A stretch of 12,780 nt of DNA from Alphaproteobacteria bacterium (GCA_003131925.1 PKWC01000113.1:296-13075), one strand, 5' to 3'; positions 6,916 to 12,780 are shown, numbered from the stretch's first letter. Notes: generated from the letters alone by a model not told the origin. Program-made: numbers and translations.

Positions 6916-7310
6916 GCGAAATGCATTTGACCGAACCTCGTCTCGCAACCGATTTCGCCGCCCGCGTGCTCGAAAGGGTTGACGTCATCGTCGCGCGCCG
7001 CCGCCGCATCCGGCGTGTCGTCGCGGGCGGCGTTGCCATCGGCTTTGTCGCCGCCGCCACAACGATTCTAGGGACAGATTTGTTTCCCGGGAGCAAGACC
7101 TCCACGCCGCGGCGGGAACCGGTCTATGTCGAGACGGCTTCGGATTTCGAATATCCGCCCGCGCGCGCTGGCGGACCGGCGGACGCGCTCGGCTACCTCC
7201 TTCCCGATGCCGCGCCTCTGTCGCGCTTCGCCGCGGAATATTCCGACGCGACGGACAATGCGGGCAACGGCGAGGACGTGCTCGGCGACGAGAGCGAAGG
7301 CCTTCGCTAG
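6912..7310 (+). CDS. Single-pass membrane protein, putative anti-sigma factor
   Basis: A 132-residue protein translated from an ATGA overlap with the sigma factor, the usual arrangement for a sigma/anti-sigma pair. About 35 cytoplasmic residues include an amphipathic stretch DFAARVLERVDVIVA (14-28) and a strongly basic cluster RRRRIRR (29-35). They are followed by one membrane helix at about 36-54 and a Pro-rich, then acidic, tail of about 78 residues that should be periplasmic (positive-inside rule). No HxxxCxxC zinc anti-sigma motif is present. The general plan, a short sigma-binding N-terminus plus one helix, is that of CnrY-type anti-sigma factors; sequence similarity to CnrY itself cannot be judged here. 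I infer that it holds the sigma factor at the membrane and that the LTxxQ protein contacts its tail. It could also be an unrelated membrane protein. Confidence 0.75.
   Translation: MSEMHLTEPRLATDFAARVLERVDVIVARRRRIRRVVAGGVAIGFVAAATTILGTDLFPGSKTSTPRREPVYVETASDFEYPPARAGGPADALGYLLPDAAPLSRFAAEYSDATDNAGNGEDVLGDESEGLR
7293..7308. repeat. 16-bp perfect palindrome at the end of the cassette
   Basis: AGCGAAGGCCTTCGCT reads identically on both strands and covers the last codons of the putative anti-sigma gene. It might form a small hairpin at the operon's 3' end, but it is not followed by a T run, so it is not a standard intrinsic terminator. It may equally be a protein-binding site or chance. Confidence 0.3.
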
Positions 7311-7461
7311 CGCGCATTTCATTCAAGATTCGAGCAATTGCGACGGACGCGGGAAACTCTCCGTATACGTCCTTTTGGAATGATCGGGCGAAACCCGGTC
7401 GCGCGGTCCCATATTTGTCGGGCAACGGGGCCACAAGGGGCACAGGCTTGGAGGACTTCCC

Positions 7462-7701
7462 ATGTTGTATCTATTCTACAGGCACAAATACGATTCCGGC
7501 CGCGAACTCGTTTTCCGCGACGGTGCAGAGTTTCCCCATCATCTCAACGCCGAAGACTGGTACCTGCACGTGACGCACCCGGCCGTGAACGGCCGAACGC
7601 AAGCGGACATCGAGACGCTCGGCTATTGCGATCGCACGGCGGGAACGCCGTTCGGACGCAAACTTGCGACCACGCATCACACCAACCTGATGCGCAGGTG
7701 A
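7462..7701 (+). CDS. Small conserved-looking protein of unknown function
   Basis: I do not recognise this 79-residue protein. The ATG has a strong GGAGG (7450-7454) with 7-bp spacing, and third codon positions are mostly G or C as in the neighbouring genes, so it is probably real. It has no signal peptide, membrane segment or cysteine pair; the one Cys is in GYCDR. It is rich in His, Tyr and charged residues (start MLYLFYRHKYDSGRELVF; a histidine-rich end, ATTHHTNLMRR), suggesting a small soluble cytoplasmic protein. A 151-bp gap separates it from the sigma cassette, and a palindromic element begins 31 bp after its stop, so it is likely monocistronic. No promoter is convincing by eye. Confidence 0.6.
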   Translation: MLYLFYRHKYDSGRELVFRDGAEFPHHLNAEDWYLHVTHPAVNGRTQADIETLGYCDRTAGTPFGRKLATTHHTNLMRR

Positions 7702-7732
7702 GGGTCGTAGAACAGTTGAAATTTTGAAGGTC

Positions 7733-7910
7733 CCCCTCACCTGCGCTTGAGCGGTTGATGGTCCTTGTTCTTGAGCCCTCTCCCACAGGGGGAGAGGGGG
7801 TCCCGCGCGCTGATTTTCCGGCACCAATGCAAGACTCCGATTCCCCTCTCCCCTTGTGGGAGAGGGATGCAACTACGTGCAATGAATTCTGCTCAAGCGC
7901 GGGTGAGGGG
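7733..7910. repeat. Nested palindromic intergenic element (copy 2)
   Basis: The outer inverted repeat is CCCCTCACCTGCGCTTGAGC at 7733-7752 against 7891-7910, with one mismatch in 20. Inside lies a second pair at 7776-7799 and 7843-7866, complementary over 24 bases with one mismatch, each member being itself a near palindrome of the CCCTCTCCC-GGGAGAGGG type. Transcribed RNA could fold as one long stem or as two separate hairpins. It fills the gap between the small gene and the 3' end of the M20 peptidase gene (stop at 7913), so it could terminate convergent transcription. MITE- or REP-like origin is inferred. Confidence 0.75.
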
Positions 7911-7912
7911 TA

Positions 7913-9319
7913 CTATGCATCGAAGTGGTCGGCGATGATCGAGGCGACGGCCATCGTCACGCGCTTGCCGGTGGGGATGTGGAGGAATTCGTTCGGCCCG
8001 TGGGCGTTCGAATGCGGGCCGAGCACGCCCGTCACCACGAACTGGGTGCGCGGAAATTTCTCGCCCAGCATCGCCATGAAGGGAATGCTTCCGCCTTCGC
8101 CCATATAGGCGGGCGCGGGCCCGAACGCCGAGTTTGATGCGCGCGTGACCGCTTCCTCCAGCCAGGGTGATAGAACCGGCGCGTTCCAGCCGCTCGCCGC
8201 CTCGCTTCCGGTGAAGGAGACGACGCTGCCATAGGGCGGCGCATCTTCGAGCAGCTGCTTCAACAGCTCGCCGGCCTCGGCACCGGGAAAAATCGGCGGC
8301 AGCCGCAGGCTCAGCCTCGCGGTGGTGAAGGGCAGCATCACATTGCCCGCATTCTGCGGCGCGGGCAGGCCATCGATTCCGATCACCGCAAGCTGCGGCC
8401 GCCAGGTGCGATTGAGAACAAGCTCCGCGAGATCGCGCGCGACCGGGCCGGTCTGTCCGGCGAACGGAAACTTCGTGTACAGACTATCGCCGAGAATCTC
8501 CGCAGCCCCGCGCGCCTGTTCGATTCGCTGCGGCGGGATATGTACATAGAACTCGCTGGGCACGATGTCGCCCGTCTTCTGATCCTCCAGCCGCGCCAGA
8601 AGCTCGCAGAGAATGCGAAAGCTTGAGGGCACCACGCCCGATGCGTCGCCCGAATGCACGCCTTCGTCGAGCACGCGAACGGTGAGCGTTCCCGCCGCCA
8701 TGCCGCGCAGCGACGTGGTGAGCCACAGCCGCTCGTAATCGCCGCAACCCGAATCGAGACAGATGACGAGCGACGGCTCGCCGATGCGCGCCGCGAGATG
8801 ATCCACATAGAAAGGCAGATCGGGGCTTCCCGATTCCTCGCAAGCCTCGATCACGATTACGCAGCGCGCATGCGGCGCCTGCTGATCGCGCAGCGCCAGC
8901 ACCGCCGACAGCGCCGCGAACATCGCGTAGCCGTCATCCGCGCCGCCGCGCCCGAACAATTTGTCGCCCACCCGCACCGGCATCCACGGGCCCGTGCCCT
9001 CCGCCCAGCCCACCATCTCCGGCTGCTTGTCGAGATGGCCGTAGAGCAGGATCGTCTCTTTGCTCGTGCCCGGGATCTCCATGAACATCAGCGGCGTGCG
9101 GCCCGGCAGCTGCACGATGTCGAGCGTGGCACCGCCGGGCAGATGATCGCGCGCCCAGGCTTCCATGAGTTTTACAGCATCGCGCATATAGCCGTGGCTC
9201 TGCCAATCGGGATCGAAGGCCGGAGATTTATTGGGGATGCGCATATAGTCGGTGAGCGTCGGCACCACCGTCTCGTCCCAGATTTTTTCCACAAACCCCT
9301 TCAGCCGTGTCTGGTCCAT
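7913..9319 (-). CDS. M20-family dinuclear zinc peptidase (dipeptidase-like)
   Basis: A 468-residue cytoplasmic metallopeptidase of the M20 family, closest in layout to the carnosinase/CNDP-like dipeptidases. The probable zinc ligands and catalytic residues are present: His95 and Asp97 (GHLDKQPE), bridging Asp128 (GRGGADDG), catalytic Glu161 with Glu162 (EACEESGS), Asp189 (LDSGCGD), and His440 near the end (NAHGPNEF). His222 (HSGDASG) sits in the lid/dimerisation domain (about 205-380) and normally completes the partner's active site. The start is the ATG at 9319, preceded at 8 bp by AAGGA; the frame stays open upstream, but that part is only the shadow of the amidohydrolase gene. Its ribosome binding site overlaps the stop of that upstream gene (11-bp gap), so the two are coupled. 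Likely substrates are dipeptides or N-acyl amino acids; the exact one is unknown. Confidence 0.93.
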   Translation of the reverse strand: MDQTRLKGFVEKIWDETVVPTLTDYMRIPNKSPAFDPDWQSHGYMRDAVKLMEAWARDHLPGGATLDIVQLPGRTPLMFMEIPGTSKETILLYGHLDKQPEMVGWAEGTGPWMPVRVGDKLFGRGGADDGYAMFAALSAVLALRDQQAPHARCVIVIEACEESGSPDLPFYVDHLAARIGEPSLVICLDSGCGDYERLWLTTSLRGMAAGTLTVRVLDEGVHSGDASGVVPSSFRILCELLARLEDQKTGDIVPSEFYVHIPPQRIEQARGAAEILGDSLYTKFPFAGQTGPVARDLAELVLNRTWRPQLAVIGIDGLPAPQNAGNVMLPFTTARLSLRLPPIFPGAEAGELLKQLLEDAPPYGSVVSFTGSEAASGWNAPVLSPWLEEAVTRASNSAFGPAPAYMGEGGSIPFMAMLGEKFPRTQFVVTGVLGPHSNAHGPNEFLHIPTGKRVTMAVASIIADHFDA

Positions 9320-9330
9320 GTTGCGCGTCC

Positions 9331-10557
9331 TTAAGGTCGGCGAACAATAACGCCGTCTTTCATCACGAAGCACATGTCGGAGAGCGCCGCAATGTCGCGC
9401 GTGGGATCGCCGCGCGAGCCCACGAGATCGGCGCGGAAGCCCGCGCGGATCCGCCCGAGCTCGCTCTCCCGGTGGAGGATCTTTGCGTTCACCACAGTGG
9501 CCGCTTCGAGCGCATCCACCGCGCGCATGCCGAGCCGCACCATCCACGCAAGCTCGCGCCGGTTGGTGCCATGCGCAAACACGCCGACATCGCTTCCGCA
9601 GCCGATGGTGGCGCCCTCGTCGCGCGCGAATTGAAAAGCCTGCGCGGCCATCGCCATGTTTTCGGTTGGCTCGCTCGCGTGGTCATGGTGGTGGAAATAT
9701 TCCGCGATCGCTTCGGGCGCGGTCAGCGTCGGCAGAAACGCGATGCCCTTCTTCGCCATCAGCGCGAAGGTCGCGCGCGATCCGCCATAGCCGTGCTCGA
9801 TCGTATCGGCGCCCGCAACCGCGGCGCGTCGCATCGCTTCGTCGACCATCGCATGCACCGCGACGGGGCGTCCGCTGTCATGCGCCGCCTCCACCGCCGC
9901 GCGCAGCTCCGCTTCCGAAAATGTCGGCCGCACTTCGCCGTTGGGTCCCGTGCGATAATCGGCATAGAGCTTGATCCAGTCCGCGCCGTGACTGGCCTGG
10001 CGCCGCACCGCGCGAACGATCTCGGCCTCGCCGCTTGCTTCTTCCGCGCCCTGCGGCAGGCAGCAATCGGGGCGGTAGTGTCGCGCGGCCGGCCCATAGG
10101 AACCAGTCGCGACGATCGCGCGCGTCGCAACGAAGAGGCGCGGGCCGGCGATGATCCCTTCTTCGATCGCGCGCTTCAGCGCCACGTCGGCAGTCCCCGC
10201 GCCCTCGGTGCCGAGATCGCGCAAACTCGTGAATCCGGATTCGAGCGTGGCCCGCGCGTGCCGCGCGGCGCGCAAGGTGCGGTAGGCTTCCGATTCCTTC
10301 AGCACCTGATCGTCCCACGGCGTCTCGTTGTAGGGATGCAGGAACAGATGCGAATGCGCGTCGATCAGCCCCGGAAAAAGCGTCGCCCCCGCCAGCTCGA
10401 TCCGCTCCGCACCGTGGAGCGCGCCGAACTTTTCCAGCGGCCCCACATCCACGATGCGCGCGCCCTCAACCAGCACCCCCCAACTGCCACGTGAGTCCTC
10501 GCCCTGCGTCCACACCTGTGAGGGACAAAGAAGGAAGGATGCGGGAGAAGGGTTCAT
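9331..10557 (-). CDS. Metal-dependent amidohydrolase (imidazolonepropionase-like)
   Basis: A 408-residue amidohydrolase-superfamily enzyme. Visible active-site elements are the HxH motif at the end of strand 1 (DAHSHLF, His68 and His70), Lys196 in GADWIKLY (the position of a carboxylated lysine in related enzymes), His235 (VAVHAM), His255 (DTIEHGYGG) and Asp323 (GSDVG). The flanking beta-sandwich is built from the first about 60 and last about 50 residues. The GADWIK signature and overall plan match the imidazolonepropionase-like subgroup that includes Xaa-Pro/Xaa-Arg dipeptidases (prolidase-like), so peptide or amide hydrolysis is more likely than histidine breakdown. No signal peptide is seen. 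The start is the ATG at 10557, giving the usual family N-terminus; the longer frame upstream runs through a palindromic element and is rejected. It is first in an operon with the M20 peptidase. Confidence 0.92.
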   Translation of the reverse strand: MNPSPASFLLCPSQVWTQGEDSRGSWGVLVEGARIVDVGPLEKFGALHGAERIELAGATLFPGLIDAHSHLFLHPYNETPWDDQVLKESEAYRTLRAARHARATLESGFTSLRDLGTEGAGTADVALKRAIEEGIIAGPRLFVATRAIVATGSYGPAARHYRPDCCLPQGAEEASGEAEIVRAVRRQASHGADWIKLYADYRTGPNGEVRPTFSEAELRAAVEAAHDSGRPVAVHAMVDEAMRRAAVAGADTIEHGYGGSRATFALMAKKGIAFLPTLTAPEAIAEYFHHHDHASEPTENMAMAAQAFQFARDEGATIGCGSDVGVFAHGTNRRELAWMVRLGMRAVDALEAATVVNAKILHRESELGRIRAGFRADLVGSRGDPTRDIAALSDMCFVMKDGVIVRRP

Positions 10558-10589
10558 CGATATACGACTACTCTCTACAGTCGCCGACA

Positions 10590-10726
10590 CATCTGACCTC
10601 CCCCTTGCGGGGAGGTCGAAAAACGCCCTTCGCGTTTTTTGGGTGGGGGTAATGGCGCACCGCACAGACCCCCACCCGAAATCGCGTGCCGCGATTTCGA
10701 CCTCCCCGCAAGGGGGAGGTTAGATG
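10590..10726. repeat. Nested palindromic intergenic element (copy 3)
   Basis: The arms at 10590-10620 and 10696-10726 are complementary over 31 bases with one mismatch, and each contains a CCTCCCC-GGGGAGG palindrome. Between them are a left hairpin (AAAAACGC 10619-10626 with GCGTTTTT 10632-10639), a right hairpin (GAAATCGCG 10678-10686 with CGCGATTTC 10690-10698), and a middle stem (GGGTGGGGGT 10641-10650 with ACCCCCACCC 10668-10677). The result is a branched, cruciform-like structure of about 137 bp. It lies between two - strand genes, after DUF5681 and before the amidohydrolase, and could act as a terminator between them. It is MITE/REP-like, with no transposase nearby. Confidence 0.8.
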
Positions 10727-10772
10727 AAATATCAACGGCCGCTCCTCTTAATGCAGGCTTCAAGTCCCGAAC

Positions 10773-11306
10773 TCACGGGTCGCCTCCTTCCCGGTCGATC
10801 TCCCCCTCGCCCTCACCCACCTCCTCCGCAAACTCGCACCACGTCCGCTGCTTCTCTTTTTCAAAATTACCGTGCGAAATACCCATCGGCTGGGTATTCG
10901 TTTTCTCTTTGTTCCAGGACTGGTTTGCGGCCTCCTCCCAACGCAGGTCCGCAGCCTCCTCTTCCCATTCCGCCTCCTCGAGCCTTTCGTCCAGAGCCGT
11001 GGGGCGCTTGCGCCCGGCCGTACCGTCCAGTTCGTCGAGAAAGGTGAAAATCGTCCGGATCGCCGCGGTCTTGCCGCGCGCGCCGTCGAGAATCATGCCC
11101 TGCGCCATCTCACTAAAAGGGGTCGTGCAGCGCGTCCTCGCCACCGCTTCGGGGGAGCGGAACATCCAGTCATCGAGAATCTCGGCGAACCGCCGCCGCC
11201 TCATCTTCCTCGGCCCCGCCTTTCCACTCGGATTCCCCGACTGCCCCTTCTTGAACTGCGTATGCACGGGCGGCTTCCCGTACCCAACCTCATAATCGCC
11301 AGACAT
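10773..11306 (-). CDS. DUF5681 domain-containing protein
   Basis: A 177-residue protein whose N-terminus carries the DUF5681 hallmark: VGYGKPPVHTQFKKGQSGNPSGK (about 7-29), followed by a basic run KMRRRR and a helical section to about 95. The domain's function is unknown; such proteins occur in bacteria, phages and mobile regions. The second half is unusual: very rich in Glu and Trp (LDERLEEAEWEEEAADLRWEEAANQSW, about 105-131), probably a charged coiled coil, and then a low-complexity acidic tail. The start is well supported by AAGGAG (11315-11320) at 8-bp spacing and by a sigma70-like promoter. It is divergent from the AAA+ ATPase gene, with which it may share control. Base composition of the 3' part is more AT-rich than its neighbours. 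Confidence 0.8.
   Translation of the reverse strand: MSGDYEVGYGKPPVHTQFKKGQSGNPSGKAGPRKMRRRRFAEILDDWMFRSPEAVARTRCTTPFSEMAQGMILDGARGKTAAIRTIFTFLDELDGTAGRKRPTALDERLEEAEWEEEAADLRWEEAANQSWNKEKTNTQPMGISHGNFEKEKQRTWCEFAEEVGEGEGEIDREGGDP
10878..10898 (+). terminator. Hairpin with T-rich tail antisense to the DUF5681 gene
   Basis: AATACCCA (10878-10885) and TGGGTATT (10891-10898) form an 8-bp perfect stem with a 5-base loop, followed on the + strand by a T-rich tract at 10901-10910. This is the form of an intrinsic terminator for rightward transcription, but it lies inside the DUF5681 coding region on the opposite strand, so its use is uncertain. It could stop read-through from the left or be chance. 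Confidence 0.3.
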
Positions 11307-11334
11307 GCTTCCATCTCCTTGAGCATCTCGGGCA

Positions 11335-11363
11335 GTTATATACCTATGCGGTTTTTAATGCAA
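11335..11363 (-). promoter_or_regulatory. Sigma70-type promoter for the DUF5681 gene
   Basis: On the - strand, TTGCAT (11358-11363) and TATAAC (11335-11340) are separated by exactly 17 bp, a good housekeeping-type promoter. Transcription would begin near 11328, about 22 bases before the ATG at 11306, leaving room for the AAGGAG site. The surrounding 11335-11375 is conspicuously AT-rich for this genome and contains a partial dyad (CGGTT 11349-11353 with AACCG 11362-11366, flanked by ATATAC and GTATAT), which could be an operator. Confidence 0.6.
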
Positions 11364-11432
11364 CCGTATATGTTCCTAAAACCTCGTCATGGCGGGGGAA
11401 CACCGCGCCGGCCATGCCTCTACCTTGCAATC

Positions 11433-11449
11433 ATGGAGCACTACTCCAT
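11433..11449 (+). repeat. Small inverted repeat at the ATPase start region
   Basis: ATGGAG (11433-11438) and CTCCAT (11444-11449) form a perfect 6-bp dyad around CACTA. It contains the alternative ATG at 11433 and lies just before the preferred start at 11460. It could be an operator or a hairpin limiting translation of the ATPase. It is short enough to be chance. Confidence 0.3.
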
Positions 11450-11459
11450 AATTGCGAGG

Positions 11460-12626
11460 ATGTTCCCACGACGCGTGACCCCTCGGCTCCTGGATCTCCT
11501 CGGCCATAATCCGGCCGTGGCTCTGATCGGGCCGCGCCAGGTCGGCAAAACGACCTTGGCCCATGCGATAGCCTCCGACAGACGTTCCACCTACCTCGAT
11601 CTCGAATCGGCAAGCGACCGGGCGCGCCTCGCCGATGCCGAGGCCTACTTCGCCGATCACGAAGATGATCTCGTCATACTCGACGAGGTGCATCGCGTTC
11701 CCGAGCTCTTTCAGAGCCTGCGCGGTGCAATTGACCGCGGCCGCCGGCACGGCAGGAAGGCGGGACGTTTCCTCCTGTTGGGCTCCGCCGCGATCGATCT
11801 GCTCAAGCAATCGGGTGAAACACTCGCCGGCCGCATCTCCTATCTCGAGCTCGCGCCTTTCGATCCCCTGGAAGTGCCGCCGGCCGACCAGGACACGCTT
11901 TGGGTTCGCGGGGGTTTCCCGCCGAGCTTTCTGGCAGATAGCGAGCCGCTGAGCGTCAAATGGCGGCAGGATTTTGTACGCACCTATCTCGAACGGGACA
12001 TCCCTCAATTCGGACCGCGCATTCCAGCGGAAACGCTGCGCCGCTTCTGGACCATGCTCGCCCACAATCAGGCCGGGCTTCTGAATACCGCAAACATCGC
12101 GCGCGGCCTTGGCGTCGACGGCAAGACGGTCGCCGGCTATCTCGAGCTTCTTGTCGACCTGCTTTTGGTGCGGCGGCTGGCGCCCTGGCATCGCAATGAC
12201 GGAAAGCGCCTGGTGAAATCTCCCAAAGTGTATGTTCGAGACGCCGGAATCGTACACGCGTTGCTGCGGTTGCGGAACAAGGACGAGTTGTTGAGTCATC
12301 CCGTGGTTGGGCAGAGCTGGGAAGGCTTCGTCGTCGAAAATCTGATCGGTGCGGCTCCCGATGGAACCGAGGCCAATTTCTACCGCACGTCGGCCGGGGC
12401 CGAAATCGATCTCGTCCTTACGCTGCCCGACCGCCAGCTATGGGCCATCGAAGTGAAACGGAATTCGGCGCCGAGGGTCGAAAGGGGATTCCATTTCGCC
12501 TGTGCCGATTTGAAGCCAACGCGGCGGTTCGTCGTATATCCGGGCATCGAACGATTCCCTCTCGGCGAGGACACTGAAGCAATCGGCCTCGTCGGTCTCG
12601 CCCAGCTCCTGCAAGACATGTCGTGA
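11460..12626 (+). CDS. AAA+ ATPase with C-terminal DUF4143 domain
   Basis: A 388-residue ATPase of the predicted AAA+ family that pairs with DUF4143. The N-terminal ATPase has Walker A GPRQVGKT (24-31), Walker B LVILDEVH (71-78) and a sensor-like LLLGSA (105-110). A winged-helix-like section follows at about 203-231 (NTANIARGLGVDGKTVAGYLELL). The C-terminal part contains WEGFVVENLI (287-296), AEIDLVL (314-320, Asp317) and AIEVKR (329-334, Glu331, Lys333), the pattern of a PD-(D/E)XK nuclease fold. The cellular role of the family is not established; it is patchily distributed in genomes, suggesting horizontal transfer. I chose ATG 11460 because MFPRRVTPRLL matches the usual MIPR-type family start; ATG 11433 is an alternative adding nine residues. 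Neither has a clear ribosome binding site. The frame is open further upstream only as antisense of the DUF5681 gene. Confidence 0.88.
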   Translation: MFPRRVTPRLLDLLGHNPAVALIGPRQVGKTTLAHAIASDRRSTYLDLESASDRARLADAEAYFADHEDDLVILDEVHRVPELFQSLRGAIDRGRRHGRKAGRFLLLGSAAIDLLKQSGETLAGRISYLELAPFDPLEVPPADQDTLWVRGGFPPSFLADSEPLSVKWRQDFVRTYLERDIPQFGPRIPAETLRRFWTMLAHNQAGLLNTANIARGLGVDGKTVAGYLELLVDLLLVRRLAPWHRNDGKRLVKSPKVYVRDAGIVHALLRLRNKDELLSHPVVGQSWEGFVVENLIGAAPDGTEANFYRTSAGAEIDLVLTLPDRQLWAIEVKRNSAPRVERGFHFACADLKPTRRFVVYPGIERFPLGEDTEAIGLVGLAQLLQDMS

Positions 12627-12660
12627 CGTAACTCGGAACATGTTTCGCGCTTGGCGCTCC

Positions 12661-12780
12661 ATTTTCTTCCCCAATCGTGACTTTCCTCCCCCATCGTGGG
12701 AAATTCGATTGGCGCGTCTGCGCCCTTTCCTCCCCCATCGTGCCTTTCCTCCCCCATCGTGCCTTTCCTCCCCCATCGTG
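12661..12780. repeat. 19-bp direct tandem repeat array, running off the window
   Basis: Three exact head-to-tail copies of CCTTTCCTCCCCCATCGTG occupy 12724-12742, 12743-12761 and 12762-12780, the last ending at the window edge. Two diverged copies precede them at 12661-12679 and 12680-12698, separated from the exact block by about 25 bp of unrelated sequence. The array begins 34 bp after the ATPase stop. There are no spacers between units, so it is not CRISPR. It looks like a young, expanding minisatellite or an iteron-like array. The strand is pyrimidine-rich (C/T tracts), so unusual DNA structure is possible. 12627-12660 holds nothing I can identify. Confidence 0.85.

Noticed and set aside
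7311..7461. Promoter for the 79-residue gene
   Set aside because: TTGCGA and TATACG occur near 7337-7370 but are about 20 bp apart, and no ECF-type pair has correct spacing.
9320..9547. N-terminal extension of the M20 peptidase frame
   Set aside because: It overlaps the amidohydrolase coding region, is Arg-rich shadow sequence, and a good ribosome binding site supports ATG 9319.
10558..10665. N-terminal extension of the amidohydrolase frame
   Set aside because: It runs through the palindromic element and adds residues absent from the family; ATG 10557 gives a normal N-terminus.
10872..11459. Long N-terminal extension of the ATPase reading frame (584 residues from 10872)
   Set aside because: The extra part is low-complexity antisense of the DUF5681 gene and crosses its promoter; the ATPase family starts near 11460.
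12380..12776. Minus-strand reading frames through the tandem repeats
   Set aside because: They mostly overlap the ATPase gene on the opposite strand; the repeats simply keep three frames open, and composition is not coding-like.
12661..12780. CRISPR-like array
   Set aside because: Units are directly adjacent with no spacers, only 19 bp long, and no cas genes are seen.

Overview
This window is a GC-rich, tightly packed stretch of bacterial chromosome. The codon use, the KdpD/KdpE sequences, the LTxxQ-sigma-membrane protein cassette, the DUF5681 protein and the intergenic palindromic elements together point to an alphaproteobacterium. I cannot name the genus from sequence alone.

Layout. (1) Positions 1-4235 hold the end of a kdp potassium-uptake operon on the + strand: a few codons that look like the 3' end of kdpB, then kdpC, a 217-bp gap carrying a palindromic element, the sensor kinase kdpD, and the response regulator kdpE, which overlaps kdpD by 4 bp. 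A medium-chain zinc alcohol dehydrogenase follows 16 bp later, and a VOC-fold protein converges on it from the - strand. (2) Positions 5720-7310 hold a compact + strand cassette. It has an RpoE-like ECF promoter motif, a secreted Met/His-rich LTxxQ (Spy/CpxP/CnrX-like) protein, an ECF sigma factor, and a single-pass membrane protein whose start codon overlaps the sigma stop codon. I read this as a self-controlled envelope or metal stress switch of the CnrX/CnrH/CnrY kind, in a different gene order and with an atypical putative anti-sigma factor. It is the best candidate for an under-described system here. (3) Positions 7462-7701 encode a small unrecognised protein with a good ribosome binding site. 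(4) Positions 7913-10557 hold a - strand two-gene operon: an imidazolonepropionase-like amidohydrolase followed by an M20 dinuclear zinc peptidase, probably a peptide- or amide-degrading pair. (5) Positions 10773-12626 are accessory in character: a DUF5681 protein (- strand, with a recognisable sigma70-type promoter) divergent from an AAA+ ATPase with a DUF4143 C-terminal part. (6) The right edge, 12661-12780, is an array of 19-bp direct repeats that runs out of the window.

Three intergenic gaps (643-759, 7733-7910, 10590-10726) carry nested inverted-repeat elements of about 115-180 bp. Their sequences differ but their design is shared: outer inverted repeats enclosing smaller GC-rich hairpins. 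No tRNA, rRNA, transposase or CRISPR array was seen. No gap between genes exceeds 300 bp.
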